From: Laguncularia racemosa
Taxonomy: Eukaryota; Streptophyta; Magnoliopsida; Myrtales; Combretaceae
DNA: 64,000 nt
Assembly: GCA_037954665.1 (NCBI GenBank)
Contig: JBBMOL010000423.1
Span: 124,001 to 188,000, forward strand
Direction of reading: 5' to 3'
In this document: positions 1 to 11,561 of the stretch, piece by piece
Position numbering within the stretch: position 1 is the stretch's first letter
Layout of the letters: every line of letters starts with the position of its first letter
Notes under the pieces: generated by a model
What the model saw: only the letters and a program-made list of their open reading frames with translations
Database searches by the model: none
Told to the model about the DNA's origin: nothing
Program-made: the position numbers and the translations under genes

Positions 1-818
1 CCTCAAGTTGGAAATTGAATGAATTCTAACTTGGATAATAAAAATTGAAGTTGAGCATCAACAACCAACAAGCGCCTTTGTGAAGAGGTCTGCAAGTTGA
101 AAAGAGAACCAACATGCTAAATTTGAAGAAACCCACATTGCACCTGATCTCTTGTGAAATGTCTATCAACATCCAAGTGTTTAGTCTAACCATGCAAACA
201 AGGATTCTCTACTATCAATTGTGCCGAACAACTATTAGCATGCAAAACAATCGGAAGTGAAGCAACTATACGAAAATCTTGCAATAGATGAAAAAGCCAA
301 AGAAGTTCTTTTATGCCAGTAGCCATACTTCTCTACTCTACTTCTATGGATGATGTAGATACAGTTGCTTGTTTTTTAGTCTTCCAAGAAATCAAGGATG
401 AACCTAAAAACAAGCAATATCTTGTAATTGATTTACAATCAAGTGTGCTAGCACCCTAGTCGACATCAATGTAAGCATGTAATGTCAAAGAAGAATGTGT
501 TGAGTAGAATAATCCTCTATCAAATGAACCTTTTAAGTATTTAAGCAAATGATGAACAGCTTACATATGTGTAGTCCATGGTTAAGCAACAAATTGACTT
601 AACTACTGGACTGTAAAAGAAATGCCCGACCTGGTGATAGTCAAATATAAAAGACGTCTAATGATCCATTTGTACAACACAACATCATAAATTAACTGTC
701 CAGAAGTATTACCAAGTCGTAAACGTGGTTGAAAAGGAACTCTAGCAGGTTTACATCCAGTCATCCCAAAATCCTTCAAGATATCTAACAGAAATTTCCT
801 TTGGTTTAAGTAGAAACC
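1..818 (-). pseudogene. copia A RNase H region (broken)
   Basis: Minus-strand translation gives pieces of the copia RNase H domain: an AYIDVD segment followed by a stop where Trp is usual (near 445-480), then a SSIEVE..RSMA segment (near 325-345), a TKHLDVDRHF segment (near 160-200) and the QLADLFTKAL end (near 60-100). Several stops interrupt it. This domain removes the RNA strand during reverse transcription in working elements. It is followed immediately by the window edge, so the end of the element is not seen. Confidence 0.8.
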
Positions 819-1588
819 TTATGAAGTACGACAAATTTCAATGCCCAAAAAGAAACAAACAGGACTGAGATCTTTTATAGTGTATGCATCATGAAGGCTG
901 CTTTTAACATTCTTAATAGCAGTGAGTGAATTTCCAACAACAAGAACATCATCAACATACACAACAATAGCTGTAAAATCATTACCACAAATTCGAGTAA
1001 ACAAGGAATAATCATTCTTAGATTGGGAAAAACCAAGTGAAGTAATAAAATTGGTAAATTCTTGATTCCCTTGTCGAGAAACTTGCTTTAACCCATATAA
1101 AGAATGAATGAGCTTGCAAACATGACCCAGAGGTGCTAAATAATATCCATCAAGAGGATGCATATATATTTCTTCATCAATGGAACCATGTAAGAAGGCA
1201 TTGTTAACATCCAGTTGATGAACATGCCAATTATTTACGACAGAAATAGCTAATAGTACTTGAATTGTGGACAACTTTGCAATAGGAGAAAAGGTGTGTG
1301 TATAATCTACTCCCTCAACTTGATTGCTACTAATCAAGCTTTGTACCTTTCTATAGTTCTATTTGGTTTATATTTTATTTTATAAACCCATTTAGAACCA
1401 ATAATTTTCTTACCTTTAGGTAAAGGTACAATCTCCCATGTTTTGTTAGATTCTAGAGCCATTATTTCTTTATTCATTACCTCTATCCATTGAGAATCAT
1501 GTTTTGCTTCATGATAATTCTGAGGCTCTTGAATAGCTAATATATGTGCCAAGGATATTACGTAGTCATGTGGATAATGGTCAAACAT
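819..1588 (-). pseudogene. copia A reverse transcriptase (RVT_2) remnant
   Basis: Two overlapping pieces in different frames. The first (1334-1588) has W.EVMNKEIMALE.NKTWEIVPLPKGKK.IGSKWV, the usual start of the copia RT domain. The second (819-1337) has VEGVDYTHTFSPIAK, QLDVNNAFLHG, LYGLKQ and the catalytic box YVDDVLVVG. The KGYxQ segment normally between KA and VEGVDY is lost at the junction, consistent with a small deletion and frameshift near 1335. The YVDD box itself is intact, unlike that of copia B. Function as in copia elements: synthesis of element cDNA from its RNA. It is dead because of frame breaks on both sides. Confidence 0.92.
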
Positions 1589-1910
1589 GTGGTCAGGTAA
1601 AAGTGGATAACGAGAAGTGGATGAAATGGGATGCTATGCTGATGCAATAGAATTAATGTTATGCACAAAGTCTTTTAACCAAACTAGTGTTTGACAGATT
1701 CTAGCGAAGCACGAGAAGGAACAATAGAAGAATGTAATGAATGAGAATCAACAATAGGTTAATTTGAAATTGTCTCTACTAATAGAAAAAGAACAGCAGT
1801 AGAATGTGAGGAATGAGAATCAACAATAGGTTGATTTGAAGTATTTGGTCTATTTGAAAAGGAATCAGTAGAGGATGAAAGTGTAGGAAACAAAACAGAT
1901 GGACTTGACT

Positions 1911-2877
1911 CTAAAAAATAAGTGTGTTTAAAAGGAAATATGTGTTCCCGACAAACAAAATATCTCTGCTCATAAAGATTCTTCTGTTCTCCAAGTCAAA
2001 TAAATTGTATGCCTTGTGATTGATAGGATATCCTATAAGAATACATCTTCTTCCTTTAGCATCAAACTTATCATTGGACTTATCCAAAATTGGTGCATAA
2101 CATAAGCAACCAATTGTTCTTAAGTCTTGATGATTGGGAACTTTGTCAAAAAGAATCTCAAAAGGTGACTTCCAAAGTAATTGTTCCATAGGCATTCTAT
2201 TAATCAAAGTTGTTGCAGCTAAGACACATTCGCCTCAAAATTCTTTAGGCAAACTTGCATGTATTCTAAAAGCTCTTGTTGTGTCTAAAAGATGTCTATA
2301 CTTCATTTCAACTACTCCATTTTGTTGTAGAGTATAAATTGTTGTCCTTTGATGTACAATTCCATGATTGTGGAATAGACTTTGACATTATTTGACAAAA
2401 ACTCACTACCATTATCACTTCTAACATATTTAGGCATCACTTGAAAATGATTCTTCACATACAAAAAAAATTTGACAAAGCATTCATTGCTTGTGACTTT
2501 TGTTGAAGTAAAAAGGTCCATATACATCTGGTTTTGTCTTCAACAATAGTAAGAAAAAATCGTGCTCCACAAAGAGAATTAACACCATATGGTCCCCACA
2601 AATCTATATGTATCAAATCAAATCTATGAGCAGAGTGAGATGAGCTAGAATTAAAAGGAAGTCTATGTATTTTGGATTGACAGCATGTATCACAAACAAA
2701 CGGTTTATGAATAGATACAAAAGGAAACAAATGTTTCATCTTGGACATAGATGGATGCCTAAGTCTATTATGTAAAACATCAAGCAACAAATCAAAACTA
2801 ACAGCAAAAGTATATTTGTTGGAATCAACAATAGTGTTTTTAACACAAGAAACAGTTGGAAGATAATCGGACTTCAA
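1911..2877 (-). pseudogene. copia A integrase remnant
   Basis: Three pieces in three frames. At 2455-2877 is the zinc-binding start (RLRHPS, then CDTCCQSKIHRLPF) and the first catalytic Asp in HIDLWGPYG. At 2312-2527 is the second catalytic Asp in RSDNGSEF. At 1911-2207 is the late integrase/linker segment (INRMPM...LLWKSPFEILFDKVPN, then GYPINHKAYNLFDL). The segment carrying the catalytic Glu is broken by a frameshift near 2310. Integrase normally joins element cDNA to the chromosome. The stretch 1589-1910 is the degenerate linker between integrase and RT. Confidence 0.88.
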
Positions 2878-3119
2878 GATGTATAACCCATTCTTTGAAT
2901 GGTAATGTTAATGGTCGGGTCCTATATCAAACAATTTTTGGAAGTAAAGGTGACTATTAGTTTTTTATTCGCAAGTAGTTTGTTAATGGACAAAAGATTA
3001 TAATGAAATTCTGGAACTAAAAGTACATTGTATAAGACAATGTCTTTATTGATGCATATGTTTTCCCTTTCATGAACTAATTTGATAGTTCCATCAGGTA
3101 ATTTGATTTTAATTGGTTA

Positions 3120-4343
3120 TGTCAAGATGTGTATGTCAGTAAAAAGGTATTTAAAAGGAGATATGTGATCCGAGGCACTCGTATCAACTATCCAATTAGA
3201 CAAAGCATTATCACAAGAAAAACATGAACCAATTTAAGACAATTCAATAAAAGAAGAATATATATGACCTATAAAATTCAGTTCATAGCTCAATTCTATT
3301 TCTTACTTGGATGTTATGTTTGATTTCAGTGCTTTCATAACCTGCTCACAAATTCATGAAACAAGAACCTCATCAATATTGGACGAATCAATTGAACTTG
3401 TTCCTCCCAGATTATCAAGTGGTGTACCTTGAGCAACATGTGTAGCCATCCTTGAACTTTTCTTGTCTCTATTCCCTTTATACCAATCAGGATAACCAAC
3501 AAGTTCAAAACAAATATCTACATGATGCCCTGATCTTTTGCAATATGAACATGTCAATTTGACATTCTTTCCTTTAAACTTCTTGATATCTCTTCCTTCA
3601 TCAGCCTTCTGCCAAGAACACACATCACAAGCAAAGATATCCTCATGTAAACTTAACTATCCTAAAATTTGTTTTTGTTTCTCCACTTGATGGATCAAAT
3701 AATAGGCTTTACTTAATGTAGGCAAAGGATTAAGAGACAATATATGGCTTCGCACATGCTCATACGAATCATTTAAACCCATAAGGAACTGTATTAATCT
3801 GCTCTGACTTTCAACTTCAGTAATACAACCCATTAAGTCACATGAACAACCATTCATTGCACCACAAGAACAAGTTGGAATAGCAACTACACTACTCAAC
3901 TCATCCCATTATCTTTTCATTTTATTATAATATCTAGTCACATTCATATTCCCTTAACGCATGTTCACTATCTCATTTTGAATTTGATACAAAAGTAGTC
4001 CATTAATTTGACCATATCGATCAACCAACTCATCACAAAGTTCTTTAGTAGAGTTTGTGTACATAAATCCCTCAGCTATTTCTTTATTCATTATATTCAA
4101 GATCTAACACCAAATCATATAATCACATCAATGCCATTTTTCTGGTTTTGTTTTATCGCCATCTGGTCGTAAACTGTTACCATCAATGAATCCGAGTTTA
4201 GATTTAGCACCTAAGACTAATTTGATAAAACGACTCCAATTAAGAAAATTCATACCATTGAATTGAATATTTGTGATCAAAGATCCAGGATTTTCATAAT
4301 TCGCAAGATAAAATGAATCACCGAACCCTAACATCGAATTCAT
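3120..4343 (-). pseudogene. copia A gag and protease remnant
   Basis: Minus strand from an ATG at 4343. The N-terminal piece (4128-4343) has the copia gag signature NPGSLITNIQFNGMNFLNWSR. A middle gag piece lies at 3657-3899 (LIQFLMGLNDSYEHVRSHILS). A CCHC zinc knuckle, CSYCKRSGHHVDIC followed by ELVGYPDWYKG, lies at 3354-3623. A protease active-site segment reads NWIVDTSASDHI near 3170-3210; the family motif is D-S/T-G-A, so Gly has become Ser, which should inactivate the protease. Stops and frame breaks separate the pieces. Confidence 0.85.
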
Positions 4344-4430
4344 CTTTCAAAGACAAGTATCATAGTTGAATCAATAGCCAATAAGAGATTGAATCAAAAG
4401 AAATATGCAATATATTACCAACTAACCCGT

Positions 4431-4442
4431 GCTCTGATCCCA
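4431..4442 (-). other. primer binding site of copia A
   Basis: On the minus strand the 12 bases directly after the 5' LTR read TGGGATCAGAGC, one mismatch from TGGTATCAGAGC, the complement of the initiator Met tRNA 3' end used by most plant copia elements. This fixes the inner border of the LTR. Confidence 0.88.
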
Positions 4443-4682
4443 TGTAATAGAGCTACAAATCTAATTCTGCCTTTTTATGTTGAAGAAGAACTAAGAACAT
4501 AATGTTGAAGAAGAACCAAAAAGACTAAAGACAAATAGAGAGAGTTTTATGTGTGATGAAAAGTTTGTTTTGTATTAGTTGGTTAAGTCTATTATAAACT
4601 CCTATATTTATATACAAAGAAAAAAAAACAGAATACTAACTATACACGTGCAAGAATAAATGGTGTATGTTATATCTTAACA
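4443..4682 (-). repeat. 5' LTR of copia A (about 240 bp)
   Basis: Read on the minus strand it starts TGTTAAGATATAAC and ends CTATTACA, the usual TG...CA ends, directly before the primer binding site. It holds a TATA-like box (TATATAAATATA, near 4605-4617) that would have driven the element's RNA. The partner LTR is outside the window, so age cannot be estimated and no target duplication can be checked (flank AAGGA at 4683-4687). Confidence 0.82.
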
Positions 4683-6768
4683 AAGGATAAAGACATAAAG
4701 AGAGAGAGGTCCCCTTGTCACACACCTCTAAATGGGGCCTGCTTATATTTCACTATGTTTATATTAGTTGTAAGTTATAGAATCAAAAACTTTATGGAAC
4801 CAAAACATAAAGCTTAAGCATTGGCGGTGAAGTAGTGTAATTAAAACATTTATTGGAAAATTATGACACAATTATTCAAGGCAATATTTTTGTTTTGTGA
4901 AAATAGATACTAAAATTAGTGGGTAATGAGTTGAAAGAGTAGGGAGTCCTATCTTGCACCCATTGAAGAGTTATAGGTTCCTAACTTTGGAATCTAGCCG
5001 AAACTGCTCTATGACCTACTCTCTGTGCTTTAGCCAATAAAGCGTTTAAGTTTCCAAATTTAGTAGCTTGCACCTCTTGGGAGCAAGGTGGGACTTAGCA
5101 TTCACTAAGTGTAATATATATCCACATTACAAAATCTACATCACTTAAAGACATAATAAATTTTGATGAAAATATTAAGAAAATGATTATAAACATTTTA
5201 TATGTTTGCCTATGTGATTGAATGTAAGTGTAGAAATATGAATTTAAGTTACCTAGTCTTGCTAGGTTGTTATTATATCTTATATATTACCTGTTAGGAG
5301 TAGGTTCCAAGCATTTAGAATTGATGCTAATCTTATGAATTTTGCAACCCATACCAAAATTTATCTATTATATAGGGTGGGATAAGTTGCAAAATCCAAT
5401 AGATTTTGATGCTCACCTATCACATACTTTAGAGTGTGCATAATCAAATGTTGATTTGTAATATATAGAGAAGGCTTTCATAGGGTTGATAATTTCTTTA
5501 TAGACTAGTTTGCACATCAAAGATGTTATGAGAAAGGCATTGCTTCAATTTTGTACGAGTAAGACAAGGATATTCCATATGGATTTAGATCCTCTTAATT
5601 TTTATCCCTTTATTTTTCTTTAATTTATGAATCAATGGTTTAGATTGCTTATAAATTTAAACAACATTATGGCATCATTATGATGTCATCTATTTCTTTA
5701 TAATTTCAATCATTGATTACACATGATGGTATCTTAATGACAAGAATGAGCGATTTACCTTGTTATATAAGGTTACCCATCTATATCCTACTCAACTATG
5801 TAGGTTTCAAGTAGGTATTAAGAGTCATATGGTAAGTTCTCAATATAAATTTTTTGGAAGTTGCTCTCATATGGTATGATACAAGTATGAAATCTTAATA
5901 CCCTATATTTACCATTTAACTTGTACTCTAGTATATAGGTATGGGTCTCAGGATATCTTGTACTAATCTTATAAAAAAAATTATTAAATAACATTAATAA
6001 ATGATAATATTATATTTTTTAACTAATAAATATTTTAGTAAAACAAAAAAAAAAAAGAGCCTAAGCCCATTAGTTAATAACCATAAATAGTTAAACCTAA
6101 TATTGCATCTCTTTCTTTTCTTGTCTCTCACCATTTTTCTCATCAACTTTACTTTTTCCATTTTTTTTCACTTATTTTTCCCATTTATTGAGTAATAAGA
6201 TTACATTAACTCAAAATAATGAATGTAAGAAAAATTACTTTTTTTTTTTGTTTTTACAATTTTTGCTAAAAATTTCATAGGTTTTGCATATAAAAAAATT
6301 TATAATATCATATGTAGATTATTTTTTTAATCTTATGTAAACTTGAAATTAATAAAAATAGAAGCAAAATTTATAGATTTTATAAAGTATAAGTTTCATG
6401 ATGATTTTAAAGTGCTCCGAAGTGGATTTCGAATCTAGCGTTTAGAAACATGTATCTTACATATAGGTATGAGTAAAATCACATACTTATTTATCATTTA
6501 CTCCCTCATTCCCACTTAAGGGGCTAAATGAAGAAAAATTGAGCATAAATGGAAATGATTCAAATCCTATTTGCACACTCTTCATAAGGAGTATTAATCA
6601 TCTAGAGACCTACTCATGGTACTTGTATATCATCCACCCACCTGCTCCTGACTCACCTTCCATAAACGAACCTTGCGGAGAAATCCTGGGTTTTGGGACT
6701 TGCTTTCTGCATCTCAGCTTCTACTTAATTTCTAAGTTTATCTTATTTTCTTTCTTCCTGAAAACTAT
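4683..6768. other. intergenic, AT-rich, no gene recognised
   Basis: No supportable gene. A moderately GC-richer patch at about 4940-5110 is not recognised. Short open frames here have no recognisable motifs. Confidence 0.6.
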
Positions 6769-7002
6769 TGAGAGATAAGATTATGTAATCAGATTAGTAT
6801 TATCTGTATAATAGATTAGTTTGTTTTCTATTGTTATCACTTTATTGTTGATTTGTCAGTTTGTTAATCTCTAGTGTTATCATTAGAGTTTTTTTGATAT
6901 TGCTCCACATTTTGTGGAATATAGTTTGTATTAGCTATATTTAAAACACCAGTATTCATTCAATAACATATTAGAAAACATTCCATATTTCTTGTGTTAT
7001 TA
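6769..7002 (+). repeat. 5' LTR of copia B (234 bp)
   Basis: Starts TGAGAGATAAGATT and ends GTGTTATTA just before the primer binding site. It aligns end to end with 11327-11561. By eye there are about 18 substitutions and one 1-base gap, about 92% identity. The 3' end is TA rather than the usual CA. Confidence 0.93.
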
Positions 7003-7014
7003 TGGTATCAGAGC
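7003..7014 (+). other. primer binding site of copia B
   Basis: Perfect TGGTATCAGAGC, complementary to the 3' end of initiator Met tRNA, directly after the 5' LTR. Confidence 0.95.
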
Positions 7015-7055
7015 AAAATTGATCCAATTTTCTTTTACTTTACACATATATCTCC

Positions 7056-7992
7056 ATGGCTCATATTACTATCACCAATGCTGACAACACTTCCACCACA
7101 AAACCAATTACTTTAGTTCAATTTAACCCAGCATCTCAGCTTCCTATCAAACTCAGCAGAAGCTCAAACTTTTTAATATAGAAAGCTCAATTCTCCATGT
7201 TAATGCATGGACACAATAACTATGGACATTTGGATGGTTCTATTCTAGCTCCCACTTCAACCATTGTTGAAAATGAGAAGGAGGTTCCAAATCCTACCTA
7301 CATCTTCTGGTTTCACCAAGACCAGTTGATTCAAAATGCACTTATCGCATCTATTGACCCCAAAATTGCATCCACCATTGCCGTTGCCTCCCATGCTAAA
7401 CAAGCCTGGGATTCGCTACATCTAGCATTTGCCAACAAATCTCAAACTCGAATCTTCAGTCTTCGTTACTAACTTGCTCGTTGTTCTAGAGATTCTTAAC
7501 TGATTGTTGATTATCTAAGACGTATTCGCTCATTATCTAATGAACTAGCTACTACCGGATCACCCATCATGAATGAAGAATTAATTGTTACAATTCTTAA
7601 TGGTCTTGGGTCTAATTTTTGTGAAATTTCAACCGCCATTCATGCTCACGAGTCAGCCATTACCTATGAAGAGCTTTATGAGAAACTCTTAGATCATGAA
7701 GTTTTTCTTCGCCATCATGAATCCAAGAAAACTCCCCCCATCACTGCTGCTATTGAATAAAAACAAAACTCCTCTCAACACAATTCTAATCGCAAGGTTA
7801 ATGGACAGACCAATGGATTTCAGCCATCTTCACAACCATGGCATTCTTCAGGTTCACGTTTTCAACAGCAACATGCTACCACTCCTGGCAGGCTAGTGTG
7901 GCGTATGACCGGCACTCATTCATCTGCTCCCTCTGTTGTCCACTATCAGCTGTGTGATTGAATAGGTTACATTACAAATGTATGTCATTTAA
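7056..7992 (+). pseudogene. copia B gag remnant
   Basis: The ATG at 7056 opens a frame reading MAHITITNADNTS then LVQFNPASQLPIKL. A TAG interrupts it near 7179 where the family has Trp (NFLxWKAQF). The frame continues through DQLIQNALIASIDP..., a TAA near 7470 and another near 7497, then MNEELIVTILNGLGSNF and YEELYEKLLDHE. The zinc knuckle near 7940-7990 is ruined: the first Cys reads Tyr, the His reads Tyr, and an Arg position is TGA. Gag normally packages the element RNA. All breaks named here fit single-base changes, and frame is kept throughout. Confidence 0.9.
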
Positions 7993-8006
7993 AGTCTCAT
8001 AATCAC

Positions 8007-9155
8007 ATGCAAGCAAAAGGCAATTACATAAGCAATTTTGTGACTTCTTCCCAACCATGGATTATTGATTCGGGTGCCTCTCACCACATCACTAGCAATG
8101 CTTTAAATCTTACACTCGCTCAAGATTATCATAGTCCCGATGACATCTCCATGGGTAATGGTAACACCATTCTTATTTCGCCTATTGGTACTACTCTTTT
8201 GAAGTCTTCAAACCATTCTTTTCAATTATCCAACACCCTATGTGCTCCTGACATAAAAACAAATTTAATTTCTGTCTCTCAATTTTGTCATGACAATAAC
8301 ATCTCCACTGAATTTTTTCCTACAAATTTTTGTGTGAAGGATCTGAATCCGGGGACAATGCTGGTGTGCAGGCGAAATAGACATGGACTCTATGAATGGC
8401 CATCTGGTGCATAGTCACCACAAGTCAATGCAACTACTCTTGCTTCCTCATTTTCGCTATGGCATCATCGGTTAGGCCATCCTCAGCAACGAACTTTAAA
8501 TAATATTGTTTCCAAATTTTCATTGTCTGTTTCTGATTTCAATTACTTTCAGTTTTGTGATTCTTGTTGTTCTAATAAAATGCATTGCCTTCCTTTTTCT
8601 GATCATTCTGTGTCAAGCGCATGTACACTCCAAATTATTTTTAGTGACTTATGGGGACCATCACCAGTTAAATCTATAGATAATAAATCTTACTATGCCT
8701 TATTTGTTAATCACTTTTCGAAATATATGTGGTTATACACTGTTAATTCCAAATCTGATGTCCAGGAAATCTTTAAACACTTATATCCTCTACTTGAGTG
8801 TCACTTTAATAAGAAAATTATCTCTTCACATACAGATGAGGGTGGTGAGTACATTGGGTTATCACAATACCTTAAAGACACAGGAATTGATCACATTGTC
8901 ACTCCACCTTACACTCCTCAAACAGTTGCTACTGTTGAACGTTGTCATCGCTACATTATTGAAACTACACGTACATTGTTACATCAGGCTTCTCTTCCTC
9001 CCAATTTCTGGTTTTTTGTGTGTACTCATGCTGTTTACCTTATCAATCGGCTTCCTAAGCCAATCCTTCACAACACTAGTCTTTATGAGATTCTTTTTTC
9101 CAAAGCTCCTAAGTATGATTCCATTCGTGTTTTTGGTTATTTATGCTACCTGTAG
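8007..9155 (+). pseudogene. copia B protease and integrase remnant
   Basis: Same frame as gag. The protease active site WIIDSGASHHIT (near 8058-8093) is intact. After a TAG at 8412 come the gag-pre-integrase segment (LWHHRLGHPQ near 8458-8487), CDSCCSNKMHCLPF, and the integrase core: FSDLWGP, HTDEGGEY and VERCHRYIIE hold the Asp, Asp and Glu positions of the catalytic triad. The usual SDNGGEF box reads TDEGGEY. The piece ends at a stop near 9153 inside the LCYL segment, where the family continues; the next frame resumes at about 9165. Confidence 0.93.
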
Positions 9156-9319
9156 CTTAACCTTATTTTGCTAACAAATTACAACCTCGATCGCGTCCCT
9201 GTGTATACTTAGGTTTCTCCATCAAATATTATTGTCATTAATGTTTTGATCTAGTCTCCTCAAAAATATATTTATCCCAAGATGTTCTATTTTTTGAAAA
9301 TATATTTCCTTATCAAAAT

Positions 9320-10825
9320 ATGTTTTCATACTACAAACAATTGGAGACTCAGGTAGACATAGATTTTTCATTCATGTCCTCTGCTGTTTCATCTTATCAC
9401 ACTTTCACGCCTTCCACAACTTCCAATACTGATGTGTTACCAGATCCTATTTCGTTATTGGATGCCATGTCTACTTCACATGTACGTCATGCAACGTCCA
9501 TATTAGGTACGTCCATCTCACGCCCTGCTAGTAACATCACTGCTACTGCAGTAAACACACTATCCGTAGCTCCACTTTCTGTACCCTCAACATTAATCCC
9601 ACCTACAACTCCACTTACTGCCTCCTCGTCACCTCTTCAAGCTGTAAACTCCCTTGCTCCAACAAACATGGCACCAATTCCATTTCCTCCACCAGTCGCA
9701 TTTACTCACCCCATTGTTACTCGTTCCAAAACCAGTAGCCTTACTCCTAAACTTCCCTTCAATTATCACACTGCCCTTTTATCTCCTCAAACGATTCCCC
9801 ACACCTATAAACAAGGTTGTCCTAATCCATTATGGTTTGTTGCAATGAAACAAGAGTTTAATGCCTTATTGCAAAATCGAACATAAGACCTCGCTCCACT
9901 GGATCCTTCCAAAAATGTGGTTGCTTATAGGTGGTTGTTTCGGATCAAATATCTACTTGATTGTCGAATAGAGTGCTACAAAGCATAGTTGGTTGCAAAG
10001 GGCTTCACCCAGTGCCGAGGCATTAATTATCACTCCACCTTCAATCCCGTCACCAAACCTGCCACGGTCAAACTAGTTCTCACCATAGCTATGCAACATG
10101 GCTGGTCTATCCGTCAGCTTGATGTCAATGATGTGTTCCTTCAAGGGCGCCTCGATGAAGAGGTATATATGCAACAGCCTCTAGGTTTTGAAAATTCTCA
10201 ACATCCATCCTATATTTGTCATCTTAATAAGGCAATCTACAGTCTCAAGTAGGCCCCTCGTGCATGGTACATGGAGCTGCAAAATTACATGCTCTCTATT
10301 AGGTTTGTCATGTCCTAATATGACATTTCTCTCTTTATCTTACACAAGTTTGGCCTGACCATTTATTTGCTAGTATATGTTAACTACATCATTGTCACTG
10401 GTAATGATTCAGTGGGAGTTCAAAAAGTTATAAAAGGTTTGGCCACTCGATTCTCTTTGAAAGATTTGGGGCCCCTCACTTATTTTCTTAGTGTTCAGGT
10501 CCAGCATCACAGCTCTGGTATCTACTTATCTCAGTATAAATATGTGACAAATATACTCAGAGATACTCACATGGATGGCAGCAAAGGAGTGCCTACTCCT
10601 ATGAGTTCATCTCGCTCTTTTTTCAATAGTACTGGTTCTCTTGTCAATGAAAAAGATTATCGCACTGTTGTTGGAAAACTTCAATATTTTTCTTTCACTC
10701 ATCCTGATATCGCCTATTCAGCCATTCGACTCTATCAATTCATGCATCATCCTTTGGAAGTTCATTGGCATGCTGTCAAGCGTCTCCTTCATTATTTGAA
10801 TAAAAAAAAAGCATTATGGCCTTAG
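9320..10825 (+). pseudogene. copia B reverse transcriptase remnant, catalytic box mutated
   Basis: After a Ser/Thr/Pro-rich linker (9320-9886) with PIVTRSKT..., the RT domain appears: AYRWLFRIKY, LVAKGFTQCRGINYHSTF, IRQLDVNDVFLQG, then a stop in place of Gln in SLKxAPRAW at about 10250. The catalytic box reads YVNYIIVTG (near 10375-10401) where the family has YVDDIIVTG, so both metal-binding Asp residues are gone. Downstream are FSLKDLGPLTYFL, YVTNILRDTHM, GKLQYFSFTHPDIAYS and the KRLLHYL segment. It cannot be active. Confidence 0.94.
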
Positions 10826-11336
10826 TATTAACAGAAAATGTGACAATCGCCTATTAGCATATTCAGATGTGGATTAAGCTGGTGATCCATCTTATCACTC
10901 TTCTTCCACTAGTTATATTGTCTACTTTGGTGACACACCCATCAGTTGGTCATCATGTTATCTCACACTCATCTACTGAAGCTGAATATCGTGTAGTTGC
11001 AAGTGCCTTGGCTGAATTGAATTGGCTAACTCATTTACTCCGTGAACTTCACATACCATTAACTTCTATTCCAACTATTTTTGTGATAATGTTGGTGCTA
11101 CTTATTTATGTCACAATCTAGTGTTTCATAGTTGTATGAAGCACATTGTAATAGATTTCCACTTTGTTCATGAAAAAGTTCAACGCAACCAAGTTCAAAT
11201 TCATCATCTTCATTTTGCTAATCAAGTAGCTAATCTCCTTATAAAGCCTCTTCCTGGTGCTGCTTTTTCAAATTGTTTTCGTAAGTTGGCCGTTGTTGAC
11301 ACCATCGCCTACTTAAAGGGGTGTACTGAGAGATAA
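10826..11336 (+). pseudogene. copia B RNase H and C-terminal tail remnant
   Basis: Frames change twice. Recognisable parts are ISHSSTEAEYRVVASALAEL with the conserved TEAEY (10960-11020), LRELHIPL, and the closing segment MKHIVIDFHFVHEKV...HHLHFANQVANLLIKPLPG (11130-11260). The coding tail runs to the polypurine tract and enters the 3' LTR by a few bases. This matches the expected copia C-terminus. Confidence 0.88.
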
Positions 11337-11561
11337 GATTACATAATCAGATTAGTATTATCTGTACAATAGATTAGTTTATTTTCTATTGCTATCACTT
11401 TACTGTTGATTTGTTAGTTTGTTAATCACTAGTATTATCATCAGAGTTGTTTGTGATATTACTCTACATTTTGTGGAATATAGTTTGTATTAGCTATATT
11501 TAGAGCACCAGTCTTCATTAAATAACATATTAGAAAACATTCCATATTTCTTGTGTTATTA
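11327..11561 (+). repeat. 3' LTR of copia B (235 bp)
   Basis: Direct partner of 6769-7002. It begins TGAGAGATAAGATT after the purine run at 11315-11321 and ends GTGTTATTA. Of the differences from the 5' copy I count about 13 transitions and 5 transversions plus one gap, all by eye. Confidence 0.93.

Larger units (their letters stand above)
1..4682 (-). mobile_element. Ty1/copia LTR retrotransposon A, decayed, 3' end outside window
   Basis: Read on the minus strand, the element runs 5' LTR (4443-4682), primer binding site, gag, protease, integrase, reverse transcriptase, RNase H. Integrase before RT is the copia order. The RNase H end, with a QLADLFTKAL-type closing motif near 60-100, sits at the left edge of the window, so the polypurine tract and 3' LTR should lie just outside. 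The reading frame is broken many times: gag and RT pieces share one frame while integrase pieces fall in the other two. No product can be made. Copia identity is certain; the lineage within copia was not determined. Confidence 0.93.
6769..11561 (+). mobile_element. Ty1/copia LTR retrotransposon B, full length but inactive
   Basis: A complete layout on the plus strand: 5' LTR, primer binding site, gag, protease, integrase, RT, RNase H, polypurine tract (AAAGGGG at 11315-11321), 3' LTR; total 4793 bp, a normal copia size. Gag to integrase share one frame (7056-9155); RT is in another after a frameshift near 9155-9320; RNase H shifts twice more. In-frame stops occur in gag, integrase-RT linker and RT. 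The RT catalytic box is mutated. No clear target duplication: ACTAT before 6769 and AAAAT after 11561 match at three of five bases. Confidence 0.96.

Noticed and set aside
8695..9174. 159-codon plus-strand frame overlapping the copia B integrase
   Set aside because: It is a different-frame shadow of the integrase piece at 8523-9155, which carries clear family motifs.
1..11561. Idea that copia A and copia B form one composite or duplicated element
   Set aside because: Their LTRs, gag and RT sequences differ clearly, they lie on opposite strands, and each has its own primer binding site.
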